Shown here one piece after another: positions 1 to 10,638 of a DNA stretch of 64,000 nucleotides (the stretch's first letter is position 1; every line of letters begins with the position of its first letter). Source of the stretch: Leishmania donovani (Eukaryota; Euglenozoa; Kinetoplastea; Trypanosomatida; Trypanosomatidae); NCBI RefSeq assembly GCF_000227135.1, contig NC_018261.1, positions 784,840 through 848,839 on the forward strand, given 5' to 3'. The notes under the pieces were generated by a model. The model saw only the letters and a list, made by a program, of their open reading frames with translations. It made no database searches and was not told the origin of the DNA. The translations under genes were made by a program, and so were the position numbers.

Positions 1-725
1 AGGAGGGGGGGGGGCAGAGTCCGCAAATATCAAGTGTTAACACACCAAAACGCGGCGATTGGGGCGTGTTGCCGGGACAAGCAACACACTCGTAAAAGAC
101 ATCAGCATACGCGAGCATAGCGATGACGCACAGAAAAGTGTCACACGCACGCACACACGAAATAATGAAAAAAAAAATGCGCCAAACATAATAATAAAAC
201 ACACATACACACACACACACACAAAGAAATGAAATCAGTGCCAGCGGACGCTGTCTGCTAGAACCTGTTCGACCAGAAGAGGAGAGTATGGCCGCACACA
301 TATGCCCTGCCTAATGCACGTGAAAGAAAGGGCGTTCTGAATGTGGACGGGAAAAAAGGGGGCCGGCTGCGCGGCGGCGATGGTGGCAAACGGCACCTGC
401 AAAAATGGACGCTGGCATCGTGGCCGGCCAACGCGGCGGAGAGCCTCATGATTGGTTTTCTCTAATCATACACGCTGGCACACACACAAAACAAAAGTTC
501 CGCATTGAATCGCCCCACTCGCCCTGTTAGTGCATCCTTGACACCAGCATCCTTGAGAGGAACAGGCTGGTGACAATGGGAAGGGGAAGGGGTGCAACAA
601 GTGGCAGAACGGGGAGGAAGAGCAAAGGGATGCAGGGCCCTATCCGTGAGCGTGCACGCCTCTTTAGGCGGGTATGCGAGCCCCCCTGTTCCGGATACCT
701 ACCAAATTAATGTGTCAAAGACTTC
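1..725. other. Non-coding stretch downstream of the FtsX-like gene
   Basis: No convincing gene is visible. It holds a CA dinucleotide run near 200-222 and would be the 3' UTR and downstream spacer of the FtsX-like gene on the minus strand. The open frames here are short and CA/GT-derived. Confidence 0.6.
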
Positions 726-3700
726 TCAGTGAATGGTACGACGCAGGATGTGTGTGACAGAAGGAAGACCTAAAAGGTACGCCACCGGGCTGATGCTGGA
801 CGCCAGCGCTGAAACAAGACCCATGACGACCAAAATGGCCAGCTGGATGTACGGAAAAGGGAATGGCAGAGGCAGCTGCGTGAACAGGATGTTCTGCAGC
901 TGCATCGTGTAGGCAACAACAAGGCCGACGATGAGGCCCATGACGCCAGACGAAACGACCAAGACAAAGGCCTCCCAGACGTACACGCGGTACACCTGGA
1001 AATGGGACATGCCCAAGCACAGCAGCACGCCAATCTCCTTGGAGGAGTCGAGCACGTTTGTCGTCATGCTGCTCATCAGAGAAAAGAAGCAAATGACCAA
1101 AATCATTATCTCGGCCACAATGAAGAAGAGATTCAGCACTTTGCCGGCCGTGGCCATGTCGCTCGTCGCATCCCTAATGTTCGTCACAGTCACTGTGTGA
1201 CCCACCGCGGCAATGCTCCCGGTCAGCAGGTCACCGATGAAGTCGTACCAGTTCGGGTCACTCATGCGCAGCCGAATTTTCTCCACGTTTCCGTTCAAGA
1301 CGCTTACGCGCGACTCGTTAAGATGCCGGAAGAGTCCAGGGATACTCAGCACGACGTCACCTTGTGCGTGGGTGTACTTGGACGTAGTTATGGCTGGGGC
1401 CGTGTCGAGCGTGGCGACAGGACGGATGGTGGCCCGACGAACGGCCTCGGCGTTTGAGGTCGCGTTTTGCACCGTTCTTATCTCGAGCAAAACGGCGCCG
1501 TCCGCGCTGCCGACGCCGAGGGTATCCGCCGCGCCAGAGGACAAGATCCCCCTGTAGAGGCCTTCAGAACTGTAGAGGGCCCGCACAAGCCCGTAGCGGC
1601 CCACGATGCTCTGGTAGTTGTCCACGTGCAGGTAAGTCCTATCCATGACCTCGAAGTAGTTAGGAGGGAGTGGTTTTAGGACTGTGACGGAGCTGCGTAC
1701 GCGGCCAATCGAGTAGATTCTCGCGCCTTTCAGGGACGTAAGAGCGGAGCTCTTGTAGTCGTACGTGTAGGCAGAGATTATGCCGGTCTCCATCTGGTGT
1801 TCGATAATCTCCTCTATGATCCAGTACTCTTCCATTGTCAGGCCCTTTGTTTCTACATACAGTTCGCAGCCCATGCGCTGGCGAGAGGAGTATTCGAAGG
1901 ACACGAGCTGGATCTGCACCACCACCGTAATGAAAATGACAAAGGCGAGAGAAAGCGCGTACATCAACGACGTCTTTCGGTTGCGGCGCCGGTGCGCGCT
2001 GAGGCTCTTCTGCATGAACGAGAAGACAGCCCTGCTCTCCCAGAACAGCAGCAAATAGCTGATGCACGTCTGCGCCACCCGCTCGAAATTCATCGCGAGC
2101 AGTACGAGCCCCGCGAGCAGACCAATGAGAACGCCGAAGAAGATGTAGAAGATCAAGTTCAGGTTCATTGCGATTAACGCGGTGGGGAACAGGTAGTAGA
2201 TCACGAAGCCGAAAGCAAAGAAGAGCAAGCCGAGGACGAGCATGGCCCCGTTCCACTGCGTCGAGTCGTCGCGCTGGATTTTGTATATGACGCCACTATT
2301 GCGGCCGCGCGAGGTGTTGATCGCGTCGGGAAGCCTCTGCGTCACGAGCGAGAGAATCGGAAAGAAAGAGGCCACAATAGGGATACCGAGGCCGGCGACC
2401 GTGGCCCACCCGAGAGAGGCCCTCGTGACCAACATGGGCAGCTGGACCTCTACGAGCTTCGCGAAAGCGATCCGAGCCCCCGTGTAAGTGCCTTGTCCGG
2501 CAGCCAGGCCGATGACCCACGCGGGCAAGGTAAAGGCATACGCGTTGGCGAGAACCAAAAAGATCAGATTCTCCTTCGTAAGGCCGATCATGCGCTGGAT
2601 ACCAAGCTCATACGTCTTCGTCTCGATTCCGACCGTGAGAAGGGTGTAGATCAGCACAACGCTGAGGAGCGCCAGCGCCAAGAGGATGACGGACATGATT
2701 AGCCCAACGAAGACGCTGAACAGCCGTGTCGCGTACAAGCCGCGCAGCTGCGGTGTGGAGCGGCTGACCTGCATGAACCCGAGAGACGACAGTACCCCCG
2801 AAGCCCACGCCACCACGTTCCTGCGAATGCTGTTGTAGCTTGTGAGGCCGTATGCCTTCAGTCGGGCCTCCGGATTCATGATGAAGTACACAGCAGACGC
2901 GCAGTCGCTCGGGTTCGTGTTGGCGACGCCCTCTACAGCAGCGGTGGACGTGCCCGGCGCCAGGCCCTTCGCTACATCGTGCAAGAACGTTTGGAAGGAC
3001 ACGACAACAAAGGTATCGACACCCGGGAACTTGCGGTAGTACTCGTGAATGATGGATACGACCTTGAACGGCATCATGACGTTCGACGAATCGTTATGCG
3101 TCAGATTGGCGAACGCGAATTGAATGTTCAACTGAGCGTCTCCGTAGAGGATTATCGTGTCGCCCACATCCACCCCGCCCATGAGAACAGCTGCGCGGTG
3201 CGACAAGATCAGCTCTCCTTCGTTCAGCGTAGTCTCATTGTAGTCCTTGCCAAACCCCATGCGCGCCTCCGCCGTTGCGTCAATCGCCATGAGGTCCACA
3301 GCGGCCGTGCCGTTGGAGAAGCACCCATTCATGCAGAGATCAATGTCGTCGCACACACTTCCGTCCGCGTTGTACCACATCTGCGTCACGTTCTTGTCAG
3401 GGCAGGAGCGTGCGGTGCGAGCCATGTACATGTCCAAGAAGCGCGGGGCGCTGTATCCATAATTGGGGTCGCTTTCCGGAAACAGCTCTTTGATTCTTGT
3501 GTAGTTGATGCCCGTCGCCTTGCTCATGACACTGCCGGGCCCGATTACGAGGTCGAACTCGCCATGCGTCTCCTCGGAAAGACGGAGAAACAAAATCGGC
3601 ATGTGTACCAGGATGGAAATCATCAGCACACACAGAAGTACAACGATGAGCACAGAGAAGAACCCGAGGCAGTAGCTGCAGGTACGCGTCTTGATATCCG

Positions 3701-4112
3701 CCCACGCCAGAGAGAGAAAGAGCCGCGTCATCTTGAGAGACATCCAGACGTTGTGCGTGACGCGACGGAGGAGTGCCCATGCGGACGGCGCGTCATCGTC
3801 GAACGCCAAATCAACTGCGAGGCGACGGTTCTGCTGGAGCGCCGGCAATTTGAGTACGTTGGGGTCACTGCTGGACGGCGTGACTGTATCGCTGTATGGC
3901 AGGGACTTGCTGTTGACAGCCTCACCCTCGTTTATGCGATCGATCGCGCCCACTTTCCTGAGCTTATCCACCTCTTTCACCACGTTCACCTGGCCAGTGA
4001 TATTGTCATAGATGCCCTCCCTGAGCTCCAGATGCTCGGAGGCAGGCGATCGCCCCGTCGAGTGAAAGTGCTGCAAGCCCTCGCCTTGGCAGTTGGAGGA
4101 GGCCGCCGCCAT
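726..4112 (-). CDS. FtsX/MacB-like multi-pass membrane permease
   Basis: A 1128-aa integral membrane protein with the layout of the FtsX/MacB permease family (the membrane half of type VII ABC systems). Visible in order: a hydrophilic N-terminus (1-145), a first membrane segment (about 147-178), a large extracytoplasmic domain (about 180-455), a three-helix FtsX unit (465-494, 514-539, 567-590), two more helices (621-643, 652-675), a second soluble domain (about 720-950) and a C-terminal FtsX unit. That last unit contains KEIGVLLCLGMSHFQVY, typical of FtsX cores (EIG..l.alG.s). The first soluble domain has several N-glycosylation sequons (N203, N241, N267, N292, N337) and clustered cysteines (237-264), fitting a lumenal or surface location. 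Family members normally pair with an ATPase, but none is encoded nearby. The substrate is unknown. The ATG at 4112 is the first in frame. Fold assignment is good; function is inferred. Confidence 0.85.
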   Translation of the reverse strand: MAAASSNCQGEGLQHFHSTGRSPASEHLELREGIYDNITGQVNVVKEVDKLRKVGAIDRINEGEAVNSKSLPYSDTVTPSSSDPNVLKLPALQQNRRLAVDLAFDDDAPSAWALLRRVTHNVWMSLKMTRLFLSLAWADIKTRTCSYCLGFFSVLIVVLLCVLMISILVHMPILFLRLSEETHGEFDLVIGPGSVMSKATGINYTRIKELFPESDPNYGYSAPRFLDMYMARTARSCPDKNVTQMWYNADGSVCDDIDLCMNGCFSNGTAAVDLMAIDATAEARMGFGKDYNETTLNEGELILSHRAAVLMGGVDVGDTIILYGDAQLNIQFAFANLTHNDSSNVMMPFKVVSIIHEYYRKFPGVDTFVVVSFQTFLHDVAKGLAPGTSTAAVEGVANTNPSDCASAVYFIMNPEARLKAYGLTSYNSIRRNVVAWASGVLSSLGFMQVSRSTPQLRGLYATRLFSVFVGLIMSVILLALALLSVVLIYTLLTVGIETKTYELGIQRMIGLTKENLIFLVLANAYAFTLPAWVIGLAAGQGTYTGARIAFAKLVEVQLPMLVTRASLGWATVAGLGIPIVASFFPILSLVTQRLPDAINTSRGRNSGVIYKIQRDDSTQWNGAMLVLGLLFFAFGFVIYYLFPTALIAMNLNLIFYIFFGVLIGLLAGLVLLAMNFERVAQTCISYLLLFWESRAVFSFMQKSLSAHRRRNRKTSLMYALSLAFVIFITVVVQIQLVSFEYSSRQRMGCELYVETKGLTMEEYWIIEEIIEHQMETGIISAYTYDYKSSALTSLKGARIYSIGRVRSSVTVLKPLPPNYFEVMDRTYLHVDNYQSIVGRYGLVRALYSSEGLYRGILSSGAADTLGVGSADGAVLLEIRTVQNATSNAEAVRRATIRPVATLDTAPAITTSKYTHAQGDVVLSIPGLFRHLNESRVSVLNGNVEKIRLRMSDPNWYDFIGDLLTGSIAAVGHTVTVTNIRDATSDMATAGKVLNLFFIVAEIMILVICFFSLMSSMTTNVLDSSKEIGVLLCLGMSHFQVYRVYVWEAFVLVVSSGVMGLIVGLVVAYTMQLQNILFTQLPLPFPFPYIQLAILVVMGLVSALASSISPVAYLLGLPSVTHILRRTIH

Positions 4113-6289
4113 TTGGGTACTGTTCTGAATTCGTGTCTGTATGTGTACACCAGGTGGAAGTTTAACGCGTTCGCGCCGCTGGCTGCCGCTACCCAGCAGC
4201 AGCTGAAATCGGAGCGAAAAGCTCTCGCGGCACGAGGAGACAGCAGAGGTGAATGAGGGGTGTCAGGGACTCCAGCGCACTCCTCTATGCGATGGGCACC
4301 AATGCACTCTCGTCTATAGAGTGTCGGCCGTGAATGCGCTCCCTCGCCCTCCTCCACAACTGGCATGCACGTCTACGCCCTCTCTCCGGGATGAGTGAGA
4401 GAGGCAAGATATGGAGATGGAGAAAACCCGAGCCAACAGCAACAAGCAATAGAGTCAGGAGTCGTCAACCAAGTCGGAGAAAGGGAGAGAAGGTAGCAAC
4501 CACATGCGCCAACGCCTGAACCCTTAACAAGCTGGGAGTTCCACAACAAGCGCACACACGCACAAAAAAAAAGACGCACAAGCAACCCAACAAAAGCACT
4601 CTCTTGCTCTACTCCTTCGCAACCTACTCACAGATGCAAGGACACAGAGTAAGAGTGGGGACGGTGTCTGGGGGAACCCTACGGCTGCAGGAACTCGAGA
4701 CGTGTGACCTTGGAGAGGGAGATTCAGCTGTCTGGGAAAGTAACCAATAGTGGGGAGATGAATGCCCATGCACAGGGAGAACAGGTGTGAGCTGCTTGAG
4801 TCAGGTGCTCCTCACTAAGCAAGCGGCACAAGAGACGCATACAGAAGTCAGAGGCCTAACAACAAAGGAAAGAGAAAGCGCAGATGCAAGCAGATCAAAA
4901 CTTGACAGTTACGCGAGGCCACGAAGTACAAGCCTCTCCACTCCTCGCCACCCCACGAAAACAAAAAGAATGAAGCGGTGGCGCGTGCTCGTTGGCTGAG
5001 TCGCGCACAAACACAAAGGCGAAGCACGTGAAAATAAGCAACACGCGATGAATTTGCAAAATGGAGTGCAGGAGAGGAGCAGAGGAGGGCAAAAGTAGCG
5101 TAGCCAAGCACAGTGCAGCAGAAGGCTAGTCGCACGAGCCCTCTCCCCCAATAAGAAAAAGAGTGAGGGAGAAGAGGGCAAGAAAAAGCGTATGGAAAAA
5201 GAATCCGAAGATGAATGAAAGCAGATACAAGGCAGGGGAGGTCGCGTGAAGGAATGGAGGTGTTGGAGGTGAGGTGGAGTAAAAGAAAAATGCCCGGTTA
5301 CGGTAAGCGGTGAAAGCAATGAAGCAAAATGTGAACTTTAGCAGAGACTTATAAGATGATGTCACACGCGTGTGCGGGCGGGTGGGAGTGGCTCTTTTTT
5401 TTCCGCGTGCGCGTGTAGGAAGAGGGGGCTAGCGCCTGTGCAGCTAAACAGGACGAAGAAGGCAAGAGATGGCGCGAGCAATCCGTTGTTGACCGTGATC
5501 CAAGTGTATGATTGATCTTCGAGTCTTCACGGTAAAATAAGAGCCGGCCACTGAGAGCCGGGCGAGGTGGTGGTGGTGGGGGGGGGGAGGAGTCGTTGCC
5601 GTGTTTGAGATTAGAGATAGAGAGACAGAGATGGGCGGCGGAAAAGCGGGGTAGAGGGGAGAGAGAGAGTAAGTGTGAGGAGGTAGAGAGTGGCAAAAAA
5701 AAAAAAACGATATGGCGTTAGAGATGCGGCGACAGCGCGTCTCAGCGACGCGGATCACACGATACCTATCAATCGAAACCCTCATAGTGGGGCGACTAGG
5801 AGGTGGTCAAAGTGTCGGTCTGCAGCTTACGCAGATACGAACGGCCTCCACTGCTGCCGCAGCACGCTGGAAAGGAGGTCTAGAGGTGCAAGCGGGAGAG
5901 ACCGAGGCACTGCAGCATTCTTTCGTTTATTGACCGGAAGGAGGATAAAGGAGGAAGGCATCCTCGCCCCATCACGCGCTTCTTTCCTTCTTCGTTTGTA
6001 CGCTACAACAAGTTAAGCAGCGCGGAAAACAGAACAAACGGCACGGCGAGTACATTATCCCGTACCTGTATAGGTCGTAAAGACAGCCACAACACTTCAC
6101 GCGTACAGCGGAGAGTTGTGGAAAAAGCCTGACGCACGTAGGCACGTTCGCATTGCGTTTCGATCGTTTTGTTGTTGTTGGTAAAAAGACGCCCCGTGAC
6201 GGCTGTTCCCACGGTCCCCACATATGAAGAAATATACTGTCGTCGCAGGTCATTCAACAGCGCAAAGGCCCCGATAGTTTAGCCCTCCT
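4113..6289. other. Intergenic region upstream of the FtsX-like gene
   Basis: About 2.2 kb without a supported gene. On the minus strand it is strongly pyrimidine-rich, including a T13 run at about 5692-5706 followed by about 150 nt of C/T-rich sequence before the first AG (near 5552). That is a good candidate splice/polyadenylation signal for the FtsX-like transcript. Purine-rich stretches at 4200-4440 are a second candidate. Confidence 0.5.
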
Positions 6290-6391
6290 TCACAGAGCAC
6301 ATCGAAGAACATCCTTAATAGACGGCGGCTGCAGCACATACTGCACTGAGGCCACGCTCGCCGCCAGATCACAAACGACTTTCAGTCCCAT
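6290..6391 (-). CDS. Candidate 33-aa mini-protein gene
   Basis: A short frame of 33 codons (begins MGLKVVCDLAASVASV, ends DVLRCAL) whose ATG is 45 nt downstream of a textbook trans-splice acceptor: T12 then cacgcag on the minus strand (6437-6455). The frame stays open upstream to the T-tract but has no other ATG. Codon third positions are only about half G/C, weaker than in neighbouring genes, so coding capacity is not proven. I recognise no family; the peptide is mildly hydrophobic. It might instead mark a non-coding trans-spliced RNA, or a leader within a longer transcript. Confidence 0.3.
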   Translation of the reverse strand: MGLKVVCDLAASVASVQYVLQPPSIKDVLRCAL

Positions 6392-6436
6392 GATCTTGCA
6401 GAGCTGCACGAGTGGGAACAAAACAGGAACGTACAA

Positions 6437-6455
6437 CTGCGTGAAAAAAAAAAAA
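6437..6455 (-). promoter_or_regulatory. Predicted trans-splice acceptor (T12 + AG)
   Basis: On the minus strand twelve T are followed by cacgcag. The AG is the complement of 6437-6438. In trypanosomatids a pyrimidine tract followed by the first AG marks spliced-leader addition. It would give the 33-aa frame a 45-nt 5' UTR. Confidence 0.5.
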
Positions 6456-6459
6456 CGGC

Positions 6460-8123
6460 GCGCTCTGCGCCAAAGCTGCCGGCGCGACCGCTATGCCCAT
6501 AACACAACCGAGAGCACTGGGCGCATAGGGCAAGCTGAAGGTTTACTGGGCGTAAATGCGATGCAATCGACGATGCTGCATGGCAATTTACCAAAGCACG
6601 CCAATCCCTTTTGGAGAACTCCAGCACATTTGGTTGACATGCTGTTCGTGCGGGGAAATAGACAGCTGAGAGTGATCCGAAATCGGCTCACAATCGAGAT
6701 GGTGCTAACGCCCCTCCCCGCATCCGAGAGCGAGACTATCTGCTCCGTAGCGCTGTGGTCAAGGTGTGTGGCGCTGAGTCCGTACCGTACGAGACTCCTA
6801 ACCGCATCGCAGTCCTTAGCTGACCGAGACCGCACAAAGAGTGTGGGGACGCCAAGCACGTAGCACCTCCGGTAGGGAGTGCTGCTTTCTTGCGCAGCGA
6901 CAGGACGGGCAGCAAGCACCTCGCCCATGTTTTTTTCCTTTTTTTCGGGGACTTCGTCATGGGAAACATGGCCGAGGTACTCGTGCCGGACGTCGCCACC
7001 CCCCTCCCCACCCACCCCTACACACATAAACTCCTCGTTCTCAGCGCCGTCCCCGTGGCGTTTGGACTTGTGCACGCATCGCTACAACGCGCTCACAAGT
7101 TCTCGAGCCAGAGAAACAGGCTGACGGAGGTATGCAGGGCTAAGAGGCGGCTCGCCGTGGTGGCGACAAGACATGTATGATGCCCGTTCTTCGTGTAGAA
7201 GGAGCCGACAAGGGCGTAACAGCCAACGTCACTATTTGCTCATGAGTGCAAGGTGTGGGTCGGCAACTTCATAGACGCCGTGCGGAATCAAAGTAATGAT
7301 GGAACTGAAGGACTGCGTGTGCCCAAGCCTTCGCGCACGCGCACCCCAAGAGGGGGCCGTACGCTGCACCTGGCCATGATGCACGTTCTACACTTGAGGC
7401 CCTATACAGCTGTCTCCCTCACCCGAGCGCCGCGCAAAGGTAATGCTTCAGTTGCAGCAGGTCGTTCAAGCACAGTGCTCTGCCTTCGCCTTTGGCTGCA
7501 GATGCGCTCCCCGTCCTGCGCCAGTGTCGGCTCGTACCCGTACTGAACACCTTCACTGCCCTGCATGCGCGTTCGAGCGTAGGGAGGTATGGTCACCACT
7601 TCCGGGCGGTGACCAGAGGGAAGATGCACGGTAATCTCGGAACGGAGGAAGCGCAACGTCAAGCATTCCACCGACAGCACCTCCACCTGGAATGCGGCCG
7701 TGATAAAGCCAATGAGTCCGACCGAGAACACCTACATAAGTGCTGCTCGGCGAACACGGCGAAGGTGCACTCAGAGGCTCTTCTCTGTCGGCCGTCGCAC
7801 CAGCGCAGCGCCACCCAGGGCCTCCTCGCCGACGTGCGTAGCGGTAAACATCGCTCTGACCTCTCCCTACGCCATGGATGCATGACCCTGTCACCAACAG
7901 AAGCGCTCTGGCATCTGGCCGGGATAGGGGGGAGGGGCTGCGTGGCTTGCCCAGAGAGTTGGGCACTAGACTCTGAGACATTACACCTTGCGAGGTGTTG
8001 CCCTCCATCCACCCCCGTCTTGAAGGGCGTTGAGGATAACATCACGAAAAAAAAAAAAATACAATGCAAGACGGATTTGTGTACATCTGTGTGCATCACT
8101 GAGCTTCAAAGATTTGAAAGCCT
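6460..8123. other. Spacer downstream of the 316-aa gene, with repeat remnant
   Basis: About 1.65 kb that would form most of the 3' UTR of the 316-aa gene. It has no convincing gene. It contains a SIDER-like repeat core (around 7790-7875) and an A13 run at 8047-8059 on the plus strand that could be the tail of the same element. Open frames here have repeat-type composition. Confidence 0.5.
7790..7880 (+). repeat. SIDER-like degenerate retroposon core (copy 1)
   Basis: A 32-nt stretch at 7816-7847 is identical to 62021-62052 in the same orientation, with weaker similarity on both sides for a total of roughly 85 nt. An A13 run follows about 200 nt downstream (8047-8059). Short degenerate retroposons (SIDER) in Leishmania are about 0.5 kb, A-tailed and often in 3' UTRs, which fits position and form. 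The family name is from recollection, not alignment, and element ends are not defined. Confidence 0.5.
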
Positions 8124-9074
8124 TCACCATCGCGGTCGCCGAGTACCGCCGATTTGTGGCAGAGGGGGACGGGCACCACGCGAGACAGTGCACTGCAGGG
8201 TGGGACTCTTCAGAGGTGGTGGTGGTTCTGTTCGCTCCACTGAGGCGACGATGTCATGTGTTTGCTTGAGCTGCATCCTATTTTTGTCCACTTGATAGCC
8301 GGCGCGACCGTCCTGTCGGCAGCGACGACACAGAAATAGAAGTCGTTCTCGCGGAGTATCGACGGCAGTAGACTCAGCCGTGAACTCCGGCGGGGTCTGC
8401 ACAGATGCGTCGACTTGTTTCCGCGCATGGGGTGGAGTCGCAGAAGTCTCCGTAGTTGCTTCTGACGATGCGTTCAGGCTCGACCCGTGTAGCAGCACAT
8501 CAGCCTCGAAATCTGGAAATCTCCCAAAAAGACTGCGTAGCGTACGACACGTGGACGGTGACAGCGCTGGCGAAGCGCCGTTCATGGAGCCCGGTGCTGT
8601 TGCTACAGACGCGGGCCTGTCTAGAGTTGTTACTCTTGTCACATCAGAGAGCCTTTGTGAGGCTGTCGACGTCTGACGGATGCAGGACGCTTGCAAGACC
8701 TTCCACATGTCGTGCGCGACGCTGTGCAAATCCGCTGCCAGGTTACCGAGACGCCGAGTAAGCCTTTGCACCTGGCGCTCCCGCATCATCTTATTGAGTA
8801 CGTGATGTGTGTAGTGAATGGGGTGTACGGTCCACAGTTGCGTGCCAGTGCTCACGCGCGTGTAGGGGGCGGCATTGATGACGGCAAGATCAGTTTCAAG
8901 GTTGTTCCTCGGCACTGGTAGTACTGAGTCGTGCTCTGCGGTGCGTCCCAGGTGCTCGAGTGCGTCGAGGCACGAGAGAACATGCTCTTTGCACCCATCA
9001 CCGGCATTTGCCAACTCGCGCAACCGCAGCTTCCAGGATTCGAGCGCGCCCATGTCGAAGACAACCACAGCCAT
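8124..9074 (-). CDS. Conserved-type hypothetical protein, 316 aa
   Basis: No family recognised. From the ATG at 9074 the product is 316 aa (starts MAVVVFDMGALESWKLR). An upstream extension of 13 codons exists but adds only a basic stretch. The first half looks globular with a charged helical segment (about residues 90-135, containing QVQRLTRRLGNLAADLH). The second half (about 150-316) is Ser/Thr/Pro-rich and probably disordered. Codon usage favours G/C-ending codons as in neighbouring genes, and a pyrimidine-rich stretch with AG lies within about 120 nt upstream. No signal peptide or membrane segment. Being real is likely; function unknown. Confidence 0.65.
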   Translation of the reverse strand: MAVVVFDMGALESWKLRLRELANAGDGCKEHVLSCLDALEHLGRTAEHDSVLPVPRNNLETDLAVINAAPYTRVSTGTQLWTVHPIHYTHHVLNKMMRERQVQRLTRRLGNLAADLHSVAHDMWKVLQASCIRQTSTASQRLSDVTRVTTLDRPASVATAPGSMNGASPALSPSTCRTLRSLFGRFPDFEADVLLHGSSLNASSEATTETSATPPHARKQVDASVQTPPEFTAESTAVDTPRERLLFLCRRCRQDGRAGYQVDKNRMQLKQTHDIVASVERTEPPPPLKSPTLQCTVSRGARPPLPQIGGTRRPRW

Positions 9075-10638
9075 TGGGCTAGGAGTACGGTTGCAACGTT
9101 CTTGTCTCACCACGCAAGCAGCGCGGCAAATGTTCGATGGGCAACAAGGAACGACAACAAAGAAAACAGAAGATAACAGGAATAAAACGCCGATATCTTT
9201 GTGTGCTGCCCAATGTCCTGCCAGGCGGCACTACCCACGAGTGCTCAGAGACTTACGCGGCCCTTGAGCGCCTGAGAAAAAATCACGAGTGGAAGCAGTG
9301 GCGGGATAGGGGAGGTGGGATGGAGGGAGAAGGGCATCATCCCAGGCCATGCTCTTACAAAAGGCAGTAGCGGTGTACAGCAAGGCAGCAGGCACTTGAA
9401 ACACGTGAGTGCCGTTGTCACAGCGTTATAGGAAACGACAGCGTGCACGTGCAGGTAACCATCAGCACGCCGCTACTCGTTGTGCTCGAGAGCGCGTCAG
9501 GCCGCAAAGGCGTAACCACGCCGATGCTGCCCGCTCCGCATCAAGAGTCTTTCACTGAAACGCAACAAAACCGATGGATGCTGGCGCAACGCTGCTGCCG
9601 TCTGATAGGTAAAGAAACGCAGCATCGATTCCAATACTACGGTTTCTCTCCGTTTATTCGTTTATTTACATACCGATTCCAGACCGGGCGCCAGCAACAA
9701 ATTCCAGTGAAACCGGAGAGCGCAGAGCAAAAAAGACCACCTCCGAATGGCCGAACGAAAATGAGCTGCCCTTGCGAGGAGCGGAGAAAAGTTCGCACGC
9801 CAAGCGGAGAAAGACGGGGCAAAGCGTGCATTCGTCCCGACATATCCATAGTCCCCCACAAGTTCACAAATCCGCGCGCATGCCCACCTCTGTGGCACCA
9901 CGGCCACATCCCGGTGGCTCAAGACAAACCGCCCTGCCGCCGAAGCGGGCCATGCGGCTAAGCAGGGATCTTCTTGTCCTTTTCGCCGGACCCTCTTCGA
10001 GTGTGCGGAAGATAGGAAAACAAAAGTAGGGGGTGCGTTGCAAGTCGTGAAAGACACTGTAAGCTACATCGAAGCATTTTTTTTTTGATGTGGGAAACAA
10101 CGGTTTTGAAGCACCACCAAAAACCACGCAAACGAAGAAAAGGGATCGGCCGTCTTTCACGTACAACCACATTCGTGTAGGCTGCACAGATGCCATCATC
10201 TGCCGTGGAAGCGCTCGGCCAACAGAACGAAAACAACGACAACACAGCGAGTTGGAATAGCAAGAAGCAGGAGAAATACGATGTCTGGGACTCTGCACGA
10301 CCATGTCGACGATCAGGCCATCGCCTTGACATGGCGGACCATCTTTCTCTCCTCGTTGTCTTCATTTGTGTTCGGTCAGGTGTAGCGCGACAAAGACGAT
10401 CAGCGCACCCGATGAACAACAAACCAGGCAAACCAACAACAAAAAACGACAAAACGACGGTGCTGCCCACCCGCTGCCCTTTGCAATATTCGCAACATGA
10501 AACAGACAACCCCTGCACCTGATCCTTTCCCATGGAGGAGGAGGCTGCCCGTGCGATTTGGTTATGCGATAAACGGCAACAGGAGGAAGAGGAAGCGGAG
10601 TGGAAAGGGGGAGGGCACAGAATCGTCCTAGGAGACGA
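9075..10638. other. Spacer between the 316-aa and 1958-aa genes
   Basis: About 1.55 kb, with no supported gene. A minus-strand frame starting at 10199 (111 aa) sits just after a pyrimidine-rich tract and cag, but its lysine run is read from an A10 homopolymer and its composition is not gene-like. A T10 run at about 10078-10087 reads as poly-A on the transcribed strand. Confidence 0.45.

Noticed and set aside
2979..4256. Plus-strand frame of 425 codons
   Set aside because: It is antisense to the FtsX-like gene, has no recognisable fold, and exists because the real gene avoids certain codons.
9864..10199. Minus-strand 111-codon frame after a pyrimidine tract and cag
   Set aside because: Includes a homopolymer-derived lysine run and a compositionally odd tail; insufficient support.
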